Assembly (NCBI RefSeq): GCF_017676385.1
Contig: NZ_JAFFZN010000023.1
Span: 62,001-126,000 of the forward strand
Direction: 5' to 3'
Source: Streptomyces spirodelae
GTDB lineage: Bacteria; Actinomycetota; Actinomycetes; Streptomycetales; Streptomycetaceae
Length of the DNA stretch: 64,000 bases
Below, piece after piece: positions 32,921-41,627 of the stretch (within the stretch, counting starts at the first letter, position 1; each line of letters opens with the position of its first letter). A model generated the notes under the pieces. The model made no database searches. It worked only from the letters and a program-made list of their open reading frames with translations, and was not told where the DNA came from. The position numbers and the translations under genes are program-made.

Positions 32921-33517
32921 ATGCTGCGGACCGTGAACCGGGTGCTGACTGCACTCCTCGGGCTGGCGCTGCTCGCGCTCGGCCTCGCCGTGCTCTTCGC
33001 CGGGCTCGACCTGCCGCGCCGCTGGGACGTCGGTATGCCGTCCGGCTGGCCGTGGGACCGGCCCGGGGACGTGGTGCTCAGCGATGCCGACCGCACCCGG
33101 TGGACCGACGAGGGCTGGTGGTGGCCGGTGGCTCTCGCGGTCCTGGCCGTGCTGTTCCTGCTGTGCCTGTGGTGGCTCCTGGCGCAGCTGCGGCGGCAGC
33201 GGCTGGACGAGGTCCTGATCGACAGCCGGGACGGTGAAGGCGCCACCCTGCGCGGGCGCGCCATCGAGGACGTCCTCGAGGCGGAGGCGGAGTCCCAGCC
33301 GGGCGTCGACCGGGCCCGGGTGACACTGACCGGACGACGCAGTCGGCCCCGGGCCCGGATCGGCCTGGTGCTGACCGCGCACGCCAGGCCGGGACCCGCC
33401 GTGCACCAGCTCCGCCGGGAGACCCTCGCCCATGCGGTGGCCTCGGCCGGACTGGAGTCCCTCCCGGCCGAGGTCAGAATGCGCGCGGCGCGTCACCGCG
33501 CGGAGCGCGTGAGCTGA
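32921..33517 (+). CDS. amaP: AmaP-type membrane anchor of the Asp23 system
   Basis: 198 residues. Two membrane helices (VLTALLGLALLALGLAVLFAG and VALAVLAVLFLLCLWWLLAQL) flank an extracytoplasmic loop with RWTDEGWWWP. The soluble C-terminal half (GATLRGRAIEDVLEAEAESQPGVDRARVTLTG split over residues 110-140) is Asp23-like. This is the alkaline shock response membrane anchor architecture. ATG 32921. Last gene of the module. Confidence 0.85.
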   Translation: MLRTVNRVLTALLGLALLALGLAVLFAGLDLPRRWDVGMPSGWPWDRPGDVVLSDADRTRWTDEGWWWPVALAVLAVLFLLCLWWLLAQLRRQRLDEVLIDSRDGEGATLRGRAIEDVLEAEAESQPGVDRARVTLTGRRSRPRARIGLVLTAHARPGPAVHQLRRETLAHAVASAGLESLPAEVRMRAARHRAERVS

Positions 33518-33546
33518 CGGGCCGCGGAAACCCGCGGCGCGCGCCG

Positions 33547-34326
33547 TCAGATCCCGCGCAGCGCTCCGCCGTCCACCGGGAGCATCACTCCGGTCAGATA
33601 CGAGGCGGCGGGGGAGAGGACGAAGGCGGCCGTGCGGCCGAACTCCTCGGGGGTGCCGTAGCGGCGCAGCGGAATACCCGCCGAGTTGCGCTCGCGGGCG
33701 GCGTCCCCGTCGCCGGACAGCGAGTCGAGGTAGTGCAGCCGCTCGGTGGCGATCCGTCCGGGCATCAGCCCCAGCACCCGGATACCGCGCGGTCCCAGCT
33801 CGTCTGCCAGCGTCTTGGCGAACCCGGCCAGACCCGGACGCAGCCCGTTGGAGAGGGTCAGCCCGGGGATCGGTTCCCGTACGGAGCCGGAGAGGACGAA
33901 GCCGATCGCCCCGCCCTCGTCCAACTCGGCCGCGGCCGCGCGCGCCAGCCGGACGGCGCCGAGGAAGACGCTGTCGAAGGCCGACTGCCACTGCTCGTCG
34001 GTGAGCTGGTCCGCGGGCACCCCGGCCTGCGGGCCGCCGACGCTGATCAGCATGCCGTCGAACCGGCCGAACCGCTCCCGGGCCGCCGCGATCACCCGTG
34101 CGGGGGTCTGCGGGTCGGCGTTGTCGGCGGCGACACCCAGCGCCCGTCCCTCGGCTCCGGACGCCTCGACGCCGAGCCGCGCGGCGGCCTCCTCGGCCGA
34201 CTTCTCCGAGCGTCCGGTGACGACCACCCGGGCCCCTTCGGCGAGCAGTTGAGCAGCGGTCGCGAACCCGAGCCCCCGGGTTCCGCCGGTGATGACATAG
34301 ACGCGCTCTGAAAGTCCAAGGTCCAT
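33547..34326 (-). CDS. Short-chain dehydrogenase/reductase
   Basis: 259 residues. Rossmann NAD(P) oxidoreductase. Seen: VYVITGGTRGLGFATA (TGxxxGxG), LISVGGPQAG, and the C-terminal TGVMLPVDGG. The catalytic serine is in FVLSGSVREP, but the tyrosine of YxxxK is not evident: the segment reads GLTLSNGLRPGLAGFAKTL, with Ser-Asn-Gly where Tyr is expected. It resembles SDRs of the YciK/7-alpha-like divergent type. ATG 34326 is 6 nt after CAGACT on its strand, so probably leaderless. Confidence 0.83.
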   Translation of the reverse strand: MDLGLSERVYVITGGTRGLGFATAAQLLAEGARVVVTGRSEKSAEEAAARLGVEASGAEGRALGVAADNADPQTPARVIAAARERFGRFDGMLISVGGPQAGVPADQLTDEQWQSAFDSVFLGAVRLARAAAAELDEGGAIGFVLSGSVREPIPGLTLSNGLRPGLAGFAKTLADELGPRGIRVLGLMPGRIATERLHYLDSLSGDGDAARERNSAGIPLRRYGTPEEFGRTAAFVLSPAASYLTGVMLPVDGGALRGI

Positions 34327-34440
34327 GCGAGCAGTCTGCCCGACGGCCGAACGGCATGGTCGCCGCCCCCGATCCGCTGGTCCCGCACCCATATCCCGCC
34401 GCGACGGCGCGCAGCCATGACGGCGAGGTCCGGCGGCGGG

Positions 34441-35244
34441 TCAGACGGGCTCAGCCACTACGTCCGGCTGCCCCGCACCAGCGGCGGCGGCCGTGCGCCG
34501 TTCCTTGGCCTCGCGGCGGACGAGGACGACCCAGCCGACCGGCACCGCGGCAGTGAACAGCCACCACTGCACGGCGTAGGCCATGTGCGGCCCGATGCCG
34601 CTGTGATCGGGCTCGGGCAGCACCGCCGGCTGTTTGCCCGCCGGCTCGGGGGAGGTCCTGACCAGTTGGATGAAGCCGCCCAGCAGCGGGCGGTCCACCT
34701 CCTTGGCCTGCTTATGGCTGTTGATCAGCATGACCTGGCGGTCGGGCAGGCCCTTGGTGTCCTTGATGCCGCTGGCCTCGGTCGTCTCGTCGGGCATCAT
34801 CCGGCCCACCACGCCGACCCGGCCCTTCGGCGGTGCGGGCACCTCGGGGAAGGCGGTCAGGTCGCGGTCGGCGCGGATCCAGCCGCGGTTGACGAGGATC
34901 GCCGAGCCGTCGTCGAGGACGAGCGGGGTGACGACGAAGTAGCCAATGGTGTCGCGGTCCGGGCCTGTGCGGTGCCGTACGACGACCTCGTGCGCCGTGT
35001 CGTACGTACCGCGCGCGGTGACCGTGCGGAACTTGTCCTCCTCGGCGGGCTCCCGGCCCTTCCCGGTCAGCTCGGTGACCGGCACCGTGGGCGCCGCCAG
35101 GCTCGCGGCCACGGCCTCGTTGCGCGCGACCCGGCTCTCGTGGCGGTGCAGCTGCCAGAAGCCCAGCTTGATCATCGTGGGGATCAGCACGAGGCCGAGC
35201 AGGGTGAGGATCACCCACTGCCGGGACAACAGGAAGCGGTACAC
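34441..35244 (-). CDS. SURF1 family cytochrome oxidase assembly protein
   Basis: 267 residues. Helps assemble the aa3-type cytochrome c oxidase (haem delivery). Seen: an N-terminal helix (WVILTLLGLVLIPTMIKLGFWQLHR), the SURF1 core FRTVTARGTYD, VVTPLVLDDGSAILVNRGWI, and a C-terminal helix (HMAYAVQWWLFTAAVPVGWVVLVR). GTG start 35244. No cox genes adjoin it, as in other streptomycetes. Confidence 0.93.
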   Translation of the reverse strand: MYRFLLSRQWVILTLLGLVLIPTMIKLGFWQLHRHESRVARNEAVAASLAAPTVPVTELTGKGREPAEEDKFRTVTARGTYDTAHEVVVRHRTGPDRDTIGYFVVTPLVLDDGSAILVNRGWIRADRDLTAFPEVPAPPKGRVGVVGRMMPDETTEASGIKDTKGLPDRQVMLINSHKQAKEVDRPLLGGFIQLVRTSPEPAGKQPAVLPEPDHSGIGPHMAYAVQWWLFTAAVPVGWVVLVRREAKERRTAAAAGAGQPDVVAEPV

Positions 35245-35269
35245 GTCTACCGACGGTACCCCGCCCCGC

Positions 35270-36322
35270 TCAGCCCTCCGGCGCGGGGGCCACGTCCTGG
35301 AGGAGCTGGGTGAAGGCGGCCTCGTCGACGACGGGCGTGCCGTAGGTGCGGGCCTTGACCACTTTCGAGGTGGGGGAGTCCGGATCGTTGGTGACCAGCA
35401 GACTGGTCAGACGCGAGACGCTGGTGGCGATGTGCAGTCCCGCCGCGATGGCACGGTCCTCCAGCAGCTCCCGGTCGACCGAGGTGTCCCCGGAGATGGC
35501 GACGCGCATCCCCTGCACCAGCCGCCCCTCCGGTTCGTACCGGCCGGGATTGGGATACGGGCATGCGGGGCGCTTGCGCGAGGGCCGCCAGGTGCCGTAG
35601 CCGCCGCCGGGGCGGTATCCGCCCCTGGTGCTCGCCCCGCCCGAGGCGCGGCGCGGCACCACGGCGTCCGACCACTCGCTCAGCGGCTGGCACGCCAGCA
35701 GCGGCAGCCGCACCTGCTGGCGTGCCGCCAGATGGAGGCTGGGGCGGAACGCCTCGGCCAGCACCCGGGCGTCGTCCAGCGCGTGGTGCGCCCGCTGCTG
35801 GACCACGCCGTAGTGCGCGGCGAGGGACTCCAGCTTGTGGTTGGGCAGCGGCAGGGACAGCTCCTTGGACAGCGCGATGGTGCACAGCCGCTGGCGCACC
35901 GGGGCCTCGCGCCTGGCCCGCGCGTACTCCCGGGCGATCATCGACCAGTCGAAGATGGCGTTGTGCGCGACCAGGACGCGCCCCGCCAAGCGGGTGGCGA
36001 ACTCCTCGGCGATCTCCGCGAAGAGCGGCGCGTCGGCCAGCGCCTCGGCGGTCAGCCCGTGGATCCAGGTGGGGCCCGGGTCGCGCTGCGGATTGACGGG
36101 CGTGTACCAGTGGTCCTCCACCTCGCCACGGGCGTCCAGGCGGTAGACGGCCGCGGACACTATCCGGTCGTCCCGGGCCAGGCCCGTGGTCTCCACGTCC
36201 ACCACCGCGTAGCCGTCCGGATATCCGGACGGCCAGTCGAGGGGCGGCCGGGCGTCGGCGGCGGGCTGCGCGGGGATGCGCGTGGACGTCCCGTCCGTGC
36301 GTGCCGTCTGGTCTTCGAGCAT
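35270..36322 (-). CDS. DEDDh 3'-5' exonuclease with C-terminal BRCT domain
   Basis: 350 residues. N-terminal DnaQ-like fold with all motifs: VVDVETTGL (D,E), LVAHNAIFDWSMI (D), and AHHALDDARVLAE (H,D). A linker (Gly/Tyr-rich, about 215-255) leads to a BRCT-like domain (MRVAISGDTSVDRELLEDRA, HIATSVSRLTSLLVTNDP, VVKARTYGTPVVDEAAFTQLL). The layout matches the EXOIII/polC epsilon-like repair proteins common in actinobacteria. ATG 36322 lies 8 nt after TATTCT, suggesting a leaderless start; no clear ribosome site. Confidence 0.9.
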   Translation of the reverse strand: MLEDQTARTDGTSTRIPAQPAADARPPLDWPSGYPDGYAVVDVETTGLARDDRIVSAAVYRLDARGEVEDHWYTPVNPQRDPGPTWIHGLTAEALADAPLFAEIAEEFATRLAGRVLVAHNAIFDWSMIAREYARARREAPVRQRLCTIALSKELSLPLPNHKLESLAAHYGVVQQRAHHALDDARVLAEAFRPSLHLAARQQVRLPLLACQPLSEWSDAVVPRRASGGASTRGGYRPGGGYGTWRPSRKRPACPYPNPGRYEPEGRLVQGMRVAISGDTSVDRELLEDRAIAAGLHIATSVSRLTSLLVTNDPDSPTSKVVKARTYGTPVVDEAAFTQLLQDVAPAPEG

Positions 36323-36380
36323 GGTCACAGAGAATACGGGTCGGTACTGACAGCGCTTCACAGCCGCCGCCTCAGATGCC

Positions 36381-37043
36381 TCAAATCTCCAGCTCCGGGG
36401 GCGAATCGGGCACGGTGAAGAGGCCGTCGACCAGCGCCCGTATCGTCGATTCGAACACCTTCCCGGCGTCCGGTGGTCTCGAGAGCGCGCGTATCAGCGC
36501 CGGGTCGTCCGGCTCTCCCTCGCCTGCCCTGGCGCCCGCCCACAGCTCCGGCTCGCCGGGGTGCTGTGCGGGTGCGCGCTCCCGGTTGCGTTCGACCAGG
36601 ACCTGACCGACGACCGCGAACTGTACGGCGCGCACCGCCTCCGCGGCCCGCGCCCCGCGCAACCCGGCGGCGTGCGCCTCCCGCACGAGCGCCCGCTGGG
36701 CCGCGAGGAACATCCGTTCCGTCAGGCCCCGTTCGTGCACCATCGCGATCAGGTGCGGGCGGGCGCGCAGTTCGCGCCGCAGCGCCCGCGCGATGGAGAC
36801 CGTCCTGGCCCGCGGCGTGCGGCCATGTGCGCGGATCTCGCCCAACTCCCGTACGGTGCGCTCGACAAGGGCCTCCAGCAGTGACTCGCGGTTACCCACG
36901 TGCCAGTAGATGGAGGTCACCGCGGTGCCGAGCTCGGCGGCGAGCCTGCGCATGGTGAGCGCCTGCGGGCCGTGCTGCCGTACCAGCACAGCGGCGGCGT
37001 CCAGCACCGTCTCGCGGCTGAGCGGGTCTGTCGGTCTCCGCAT
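36381..37043 (-). CDS. TetR-family transcriptional regulator
   Basis: 220 residues. N-terminal HTH: SRETVLDAAAVLVRQHGPQALTMRRLAAELGTAVTSIYWHV (split as SRETVLDAAAVLVRQHG and LTMRRLAAELGTAVTSIYWHV). The C-terminal domain is helical and ligand-binding, typical of the TetR_C fold. ATG 37043. It is divergent from the acetoacetate-decarboxylase-like operon, with a perfect inverted repeat between the two, so it is the probable repressor of that operon. The inducer is unknown. Confidence 0.92.
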   Translation of the reverse strand: MRRPTDPLSRETVLDAAAVLVRQHGPQALTMRRLAAELGTAVTSIYWHVGNRESLLEALVERTVRELGEIRAHGRTPRARTVSIARALRRELRARPHLIAMVHERGLTERMFLAAQRALVREAHAAGLRGARAAEAVRAVQFAVVGQVLVERNRERAPAQHPGEPELWAGARAGEGEPDDPALIRALSRPPDAGKVFESTIRALVDGLFTVPDSPPELEI

Positions 37044-37092
37044 GATCCCCCAATTCCGGACGTCCGTGTGTCTTTACCCTTCACGGAGTCTG

Positions 37093-37109
37093 CTGTAACG
37101 GTGTTACAG
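37093..37109. promoter_or_regulatory. TetR operator candidate CTGTAAC-GGT-GTTACAG
   Basis: Perfect 7-bp inverted repeat with a 3-bp spacer, between the TetR gene and the operon at 37185. TetR operators commonly have this size. The sequence then runs into the short repeat CTCTACAG (twice, about 37110-37125). Confidence 0.75.
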
Positions 37110-37184
37110 CTCTACAGCTCTACAGCGTTGCAGCCACAGCGCCTCCCGTGCGCTGTCCCGTGCTGTCCCATGGAGGTGTCGCAG

Positions 37185-38027
37185 ATGGCACATGTCCGGT
37201 ACGGCCCCCGCGGCGAGACGGAGATCAGGCGGACGAGTCAGGCCCGCTCCACGCTCCCGGACATCTGGTCCACCGGCGTGCTGGCCGTCTGGGAGACCGA
37301 CCCCGAGGTGGTGGCCGCCGTCCTCCCGCCGCCTCTCGAACCTGCCGGACGCCCGCTGGTGCGGGCCGGTATCAGCCAGGTGCGGCAGCCCGGCTGTCCG
37401 CTGGGCGCGGGCTCGGTCGCGGTTGCCGCACGCCACGGGGAAGCCGACGGCTGGTACCCGCTGGTGATGCCGATGACCCACGAGCGGGCCCTCGTCGGTG
37501 GCCGCGAGGTCTTCGGCGAGCCCAAGAAGCTCGGCGACATCACCCTTCGGACAGGTCCCGACGGCACGGTCCGGGCCGGCCTCGCCCGGCACGGCATCAC
37601 CTTCGTCGAGATCACCGGCAAGGTGAGCGGGGCGCTCCCGCTGCCGCCGCCTGCCGAGAAGCTCGACTTCTACTTCAAGTTCCTGCCCGCGGTGGACGGC
37701 GACGGCTTCGACGGCGATCCCCTGCTGGTGCACTGCAAGCGCCGCGAGAAGGTCCGCGAACTGGAGTCGGTCACCGGCGAGGTCGTCCTGCGCGAGTCAC
37801 CGCAGGACCCGGTGGCCGATCTGCCCGTACGGCGTCTGGTGGAGATCACCCTCGGCGAGAAGACCGGCGACCAGCGCGGCCGTGTCGTCGAACGCGTCAG
37901 TGCGCAAGCGCTGCTGCCCTATCTGCACCAGCGCTACGACGACGCCGCACAGGCACACGACGCACCCCCGCAGTCCGCGGACCCACTCCCGCAGTCCGCG
38001 GGCGCCACAGCCCCGGGGAGCGCCTGA
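37185..38027 (+). CDS. Acetoacetate decarboxylase-superfamily protein
   Basis: 280 residues. The ADC fold has a Schiff-base lysine pair in GREVFGEPKKLGDI (near residue 110), exactly the acetoacetate decarboxylase motif, and flanking MPMTHERALVGG. Members of this superfamily do decarboxylation, aldol or dehydration chemistry, so the true substrate is open. ATG 37185 with GGAGG eight bases upstream. Its TGA overlaps the start of the SDR. First gene of the TetR-linked operon. Confidence 0.85.
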   Translation: MAHVRYGPRGETEIRRTSQARSTLPDIWSTGVLAVWETDPEVVAAVLPPPLEPAGRPLVRAGISQVRQPGCPLGAGSVAVAARHGEADGWYPLVMPMTHERALVGGREVFGEPKKLGDITLRTGPDGTVRAGLARHGITFVEITGKVSGALPLPPPAEKLDFYFKFLPAVDGDGFDGDPLLVHCKRREKVRELESVTGEVVLRESPQDPVADLPVRRLVEITLGEKTGDQRGRVVERVSAQALLPYLHQRYDDAAQAHDAPPQSADPLPQSAGATAPGSA

Positions 38028-38911
38028 TGCGGCTGCGAGCGGGACAGACAGCCGTGGTCACCGGTGCGGCCGGCGGCATCGGCCTCGCCCTGGCGCGCCG
38101 ATTCGCCGCCGAGGGGCTGCAGGTCGTACTGGCCGATGTGGAGCAGGACCCATTGGAGAAGGCCGCCGAGGCGCTGCGCGCGGACGGTGCCCGGGTGCTG
38201 GCGCACCTCACCGATGTGAGTGAGCCCGAGTCCGTCGAGGCGCTGGCCGAGGCCGCATGGCAGGAGTTCGGCGCTGTTCATGTGCTGTGCAACAACGCGG
38301 GCGTCGGCTCGGGGGCCGAGGGCCCCATGTGGGAGCACGAACTCAACGACTGGAGGTGGGCGTTCGCCGTCAACGTCTGGGGCGTCCTCCACGGCATCCG
38401 CTCCTTCGTGCCCCGGATGCTGGAATCGGGCGGGCCCGGCCACGTCGTCAACACCTCCTCGGGCGACGGCGGTATCGCCCCGCTGCCCACCGCTTCGGTG
38501 TACGCGGTGACCAAGTCGGCCGTCGTCACCATGACCGAGTCCCTCTACGCCCAGCTGCGGGCCGGGTCGGTGCCGGTGGGCGCCTCCGTGCTCTTCCCAG
38601 GGCCGCACATGCTGCGCACCGGCCTGTGGGAGTCCTACCGCAACCGCCCCGAGCGCTACGCCAAGACCCGTCCGCGCAAGACCCCCTACCGCACGCTCGA
38701 CCAGTGGGAGGCGGCCATGCGCGCGTCCGGACGGGAGGTGCGCTTCACGCCCGTCGAGGACGTCGCCGAGCTCGTCGTCGCCGGGATCAGGGACGACCGC
38801 TTCTGGATGCTCCCGCCCAGTGAGCACAGCGACGCCCAGATCCGCGCCCGGGCCCGCTCCATGCTGGAGCGCGCCGCCCCGGGCTACCTGGAGAGCTTCG
38901 TACTCGATTAG
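38027..38911 (+). CDS. SDR-family NAD(P)-dependent oxidoreductase
   Basis: 294 residues. Seen: TAVVTGAAGGIGLALARRF (TGxxxGIG), VLCNNAGVGSG (NNAG), the catalytic serine in VNTSSGDGG, and YAVTK with the active-site tyrosine and lysine. The longer C-terminal segment (PYRTLDQWEAAMRASGREV, a helical cap) is typical of steroid- or cyclic-alcohol-type SDRs, but the substrate is not determinable. ATG 38027 overlaps the ADC stop (TGATG). Confidence 0.88.
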   Translation: MRLRAGQTAVVTGAAGGIGLALARRFAAEGLQVVLADVEQDPLEKAAEALRADGARVLAHLTDVSEPESVEALAEAAWQEFGAVHVLCNNAGVGSGAEGPMWEHELNDWRWAFAVNVWGVLHGIRSFVPRMLESGGPGHVVNTSSGDGGIAPLPTASVYAVTKSAVVTMTESLYAQLRAGSVPVGASVLFPGPHMLRTGLWESYRNRPERYAKTRPRKTPYRTLDQWEAAMRASGREVRFTPVEDVAELVVAGIRDDRFWMLPPSEHSDAQIRARARSMLERAAPGYLESFVLD

Positions 38912-38944
38912 CGACCGGCGACCGGCCGGAGAGAGGCCCCAGCC

Positions 38945-40249
38945 ATGCAGACGACGCACGACGACCCGTATCTGATCATCTCCTCCGACTGCCACGCTGG
39001 GCTGCCCACCGAGCGGTACCGGCCCTACCTGGAGAGCGCCTTCCACCGGGACTTCGACGACTTCCTCGCCCAGCGCGACGCGCGGATCGAGGAGTCCACG
39101 CGCCTGGGCATCCGCAACGAGACGTTCGCCCGCAAGTGGTTCGAGGAGCACGAGGAGGGGCTGCGCGGCGGCTGGGACGCGGCACAGCGCGTCAAGGAGC
39201 TGGACGGCGACGGGGTGGCGGGCGAGGTGGTCTTCCCTGACGCAGACGCCGTCGACAGCGGCACCGCCGCGCCCTTCGGCGTCGGCCTGGGCCTCAGCGG
39301 CGACCAGGACCCCGAGCTGGGGATGGCCGGCGCGCGGGCACACAACCGCTGGCTGGCCGAGTTCTGCTCCACCCATCCGGAACGGCACTGCGGCGTGGCG
39401 CTGCTGCCGGTGACCGGCGAGGTGGAGCGCGTTGTCGCGGAGATCCACCGCGCGAGAGAATCCGGCCTGGGGGCGCTGATGATCCCCGCCATGTGGGTGG
39501 ACAAAGCCCCTTACCACGACCGGCGTTACGACCCGGTGTGGGCGGCAGCCGCTGAGACGGGCATGCCGGTCGTCACTCATTCGGGTGCGGCTCCCCGCCA
39601 CGAGTACGGCGACCATCTGGGTATCTACGTCAGCGAGGTCACCTGGTGGCCCGCGCGCCCGCTGTGGTTCCTGCTGTGGTCCGGCGCCTTCGAGAGGCAC
39701 CCGGGGCTGCGGTTCGGCGTCGCCGAGTCCGGCTGCTGGTGGCTGCCCAACCTGCTGTGGTTCATGGACCGGCTCCATCTCGGCGCGCACGGCGGCAAGA
39801 AGCTCTCACCGTTCGCCGATCTCAAGCGCCCGCCGCACGAGTACCTCGACCGCCAGATCTTCGTCTGCGCCACCAACACCAAACGGCGCGAGCTGGCCCA
39901 GCGCTACGAGATCGGCGTCGACAACATCCTGTGGGGCAGCGACTTCCCGCACCCGGAGGGAACCTGGCCGCGCACCAGGGAGTGGCTGCGCGAGACCTTC
40001 CACGACATCCCGGTGGCCGAGACCCGGCGGATGCTGGGCCAGGCCGCCGCCGATGTCTTCGGCTTCGACACGGCTGCGCTGGCACCCCTCGCCCGGCGGA
40101 TCGGCCCCACCCCCGCCGACCTGGGCCAGCCCGCCGGCCAAGGGCCGGTCGAGGAGTCCTGGCGCCGCGCCCGCGAAACCGGCCGGCACTGGCTGACCGG
40201 GCACGACTTCCCGTTCGTGGGGAGGGATACAGGGGTGAGGGAGACATGA
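38945..40249 (+). CDS. Amidohydrolase (ACMSD/TIM-barrel decarboxylase-type), first of a pair
   Basis: 434 residues. Amidohydrolase-2 family TIM barrel. Metal ligands: D and H in ISSDCHAGLP (DxH rather than HxH), the histidine in VVTHSGAAP, and the aspartate in WGSDFPHPEG; ESGCWWLPNLLWFMDR is another family motif. Members act as decarboxylases or C-C hydrolases of ring-cleavage products. ATG 38945. It is 33 bp after the SDR and its stop overlaps the next start (ATGA). About 35% similar by eye to its neighbour. Confidence 0.85.
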   Translation: MQTTHDDPYLIISSDCHAGLPTERYRPYLESAFHRDFDDFLAQRDARIEESTRLGIRNETFARKWFEEHEEGLRGGWDAAQRVKELDGDGVAGEVVFPDADAVDSGTAAPFGVGLGLSGDQDPELGMAGARAHNRWLAEFCSTHPERHCGVALLPVTGEVERVVAEIHRARESGLGALMIPAMWVDKAPYHDRRYDPVWAAAAETGMPVVTHSGAAPRHEYGDHLGIYVSEVTWWPARPLWFLLWSGAFERHPGLRFGVAESGCWWLPNLLWFMDRLHLGAHGGKKLSPFADLKRPPHEYLDRQIFVCATNTKRRELAQRYEIGVDNILWGSDFPHPEGTWPRTREWLRETFHDIPVAETRRMLGQAAADVFGFDTAALAPLARRIGPTPADLGQPAGQGPVEESWRRARETGRHWLTGHDFPFVGRDTGVRET

Positions 40250-41514
40250 CCCGCACCGCCGATGGCTGCACCACCGACGGCCGCACCACCGACCGCTACA
40301 CCGTTGTCTCCGCCGACTGCCACGCGGGCGCCGACCTGCTCGACTACAAGCCGTACCTGGAGAAGCGGTACCACGACGACTTCGACGCCTGGGCGGCCAC
40401 CTATGTCAACCCGTACGAGGACCTGCTCGCCGACACCGCCGACCGCAACTGGAACTCCGGGCGACGACTGGCCGAACTGGAGGTGGACGGGATCGTCGCG
40501 GAGGTCGTCTTCCCCAACACCATCCCGCCGTTCTTCCCCTCCGCTTCCCTGCTGGCGCCCGTACCCACCCGTCAGGAGCTGGAGAGGCGCTGGGCGGGGC
40601 TGCGCGCGCACAACCGCTGGCTCGCCGACTTCTGCGGCCAGGCACCGGGTCGGCGGGCCGGTGTCGCGCAGATCCTCCTCAACGATGTCGGGCAGGCAGC
40701 CCGGGAGGTGCGGTGGGCCAGGGAGGCCGGGCTGACGGGCGGGGTGCTGCTGCCGGGCGTTCCGCCGGGCTCGGGCATCCCCGAGCTGTACTCGACGGTG
40801 TACGACCCGCTGTGGGCCGTCTGCGCCGAACTCGATGTCCCCGTCAACCACCACGGCGGCTCGGCGTCGCCGCCGCTGGGGGACGAACCGGCCGCGCGTG
40901 CCGTCTTCATGGTGGAGACGACCTGGTTCTCGCACCGGGCCCTGTGGCATCTGGTCTTCGGCGGGGTCTTCCGCCGCCATCCGTCGCTGCGGCTGGTGCT
41001 GACCGAGCAGGGCTCCGGCTGGATTCCCGGCGTACTGGAGATGCTGGACTACTACCACGAGCGGCTGGTCTCAGCCGCCGGCCGGTCGGCCGCGACCGCC
41101 GAGTCCAAGTTCGGCGCGGGGCTGGCCGAGTCGATGGGGCCGCGGCCCAGCGAGGTGTGGCGTGCCAACGTCTACGTAGGGGCGAGTTTCATGCGGCCGC
41201 ACGAGGTGCCGCTGCGCGAGCGCATCGGCCTGGAGAAGATCATGTGGGGCAGCGACTACCCCCACGACGAGGGCACCCACCCCTACTCGCGGGAGGGGCT
41301 GCGAGCGGCCTACGCGGGACTGCCGGCCGAGGAGGTCGCCGCCATGGTGGGCGGCAACGCCGCCCGGGTGTACGGGTTCGATCCGAAGTTCCTGGCCCGG
41401 ATCGCCGCGCGGGTGGGTCCCACGGTCGCGGAGATCGCCGAGCCGCTCACCGAGGCCCCGGCCGACGCCACCAGTCCTGCCTTCGCACCGGGAGGGGGAG
41501 TGCGGGTGTGGTGA
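40246..41514 (+). CDS. Amidohydrolase (ACMSD/TIM-barrel decarboxylase-type), second of the pair
   Basis: 422 residues, paralogous with the preceding gene. Same landmarks: VVSADCHAGADL (DxH), VNHHGGSASP, LTEQGSGWIPGVLEM, and WGSDYPHDEGTHP. The pair probably arose by duplication and may form a hetero-oligomer or act on successive intermediates. ATG 40246 overlaps the upstream TGA; GAGGGAG lies just before it. Last gene of the TetR-linked operon. Confidence 0.85.
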   Translation: MTRTADGCTTDGRTTDRYTVVSADCHAGADLLDYKPYLEKRYHDDFDAWAATYVNPYEDLLADTADRNWNSGRRLAELEVDGIVAEVVFPNTIPPFFPSASLLAPVPTRQELERRWAGLRAHNRWLADFCGQAPGRRAGVAQILLNDVGQAAREVRWAREAGLTGGVLLPGVPPGSGIPELYSTVYDPLWAVCAELDVPVNHHGGSASPPLGDEPAARAVFMVETTWFSHRALWHLVFGGVFRRHPSLRLVLTEQGSGWIPGVLEMLDYYHERLVSAAGRSAATAESKFGAGLAESMGPRPSEVWRANVYVGASFMRPHEVPLRERIGLEKIMWGSDYPHDEGTHPYSREGLRAAYAGLPAEEVAAMVGGNAARVYGFDPKFLARIAARVGPTVAEIAEPLTEAPADATSPAFAPGGGVRVW

Positions 41515-41572
41515 CGCGCCGGGACCGGGTGCGGGGCGGCAAGCGGGGCACGGGGCGAGGTCGGGGAGCGTA

Positions 41573-41584
41573 TACCAACCGGTA
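41573..41584. promoter_or_regulatory. Inverted repeat TACC-AACC-GGTA near the sterol-desaturase promoter
   Basis: Four-bp arms with ACCGGT core, 43 nt before the ATG at 41628. TACCTT (41616-41621) lies 6 nt before that ATG and could be the -10 of a leaderless transcript. Confidence 0.35.
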
Positions 41585-41627
41585 ACAACCCCTGGCGCAC
41601 GCCCTCCGGCGGCCTTACCTTGCTGAC

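Noticed and set aside
31907..34357. Long minus-strand open frame spanning the Asp23/AmaP operon
   Set aside because: Runs against five clear genes with ribosome sites and domain matches; its only real part is the shadow of the SDR.
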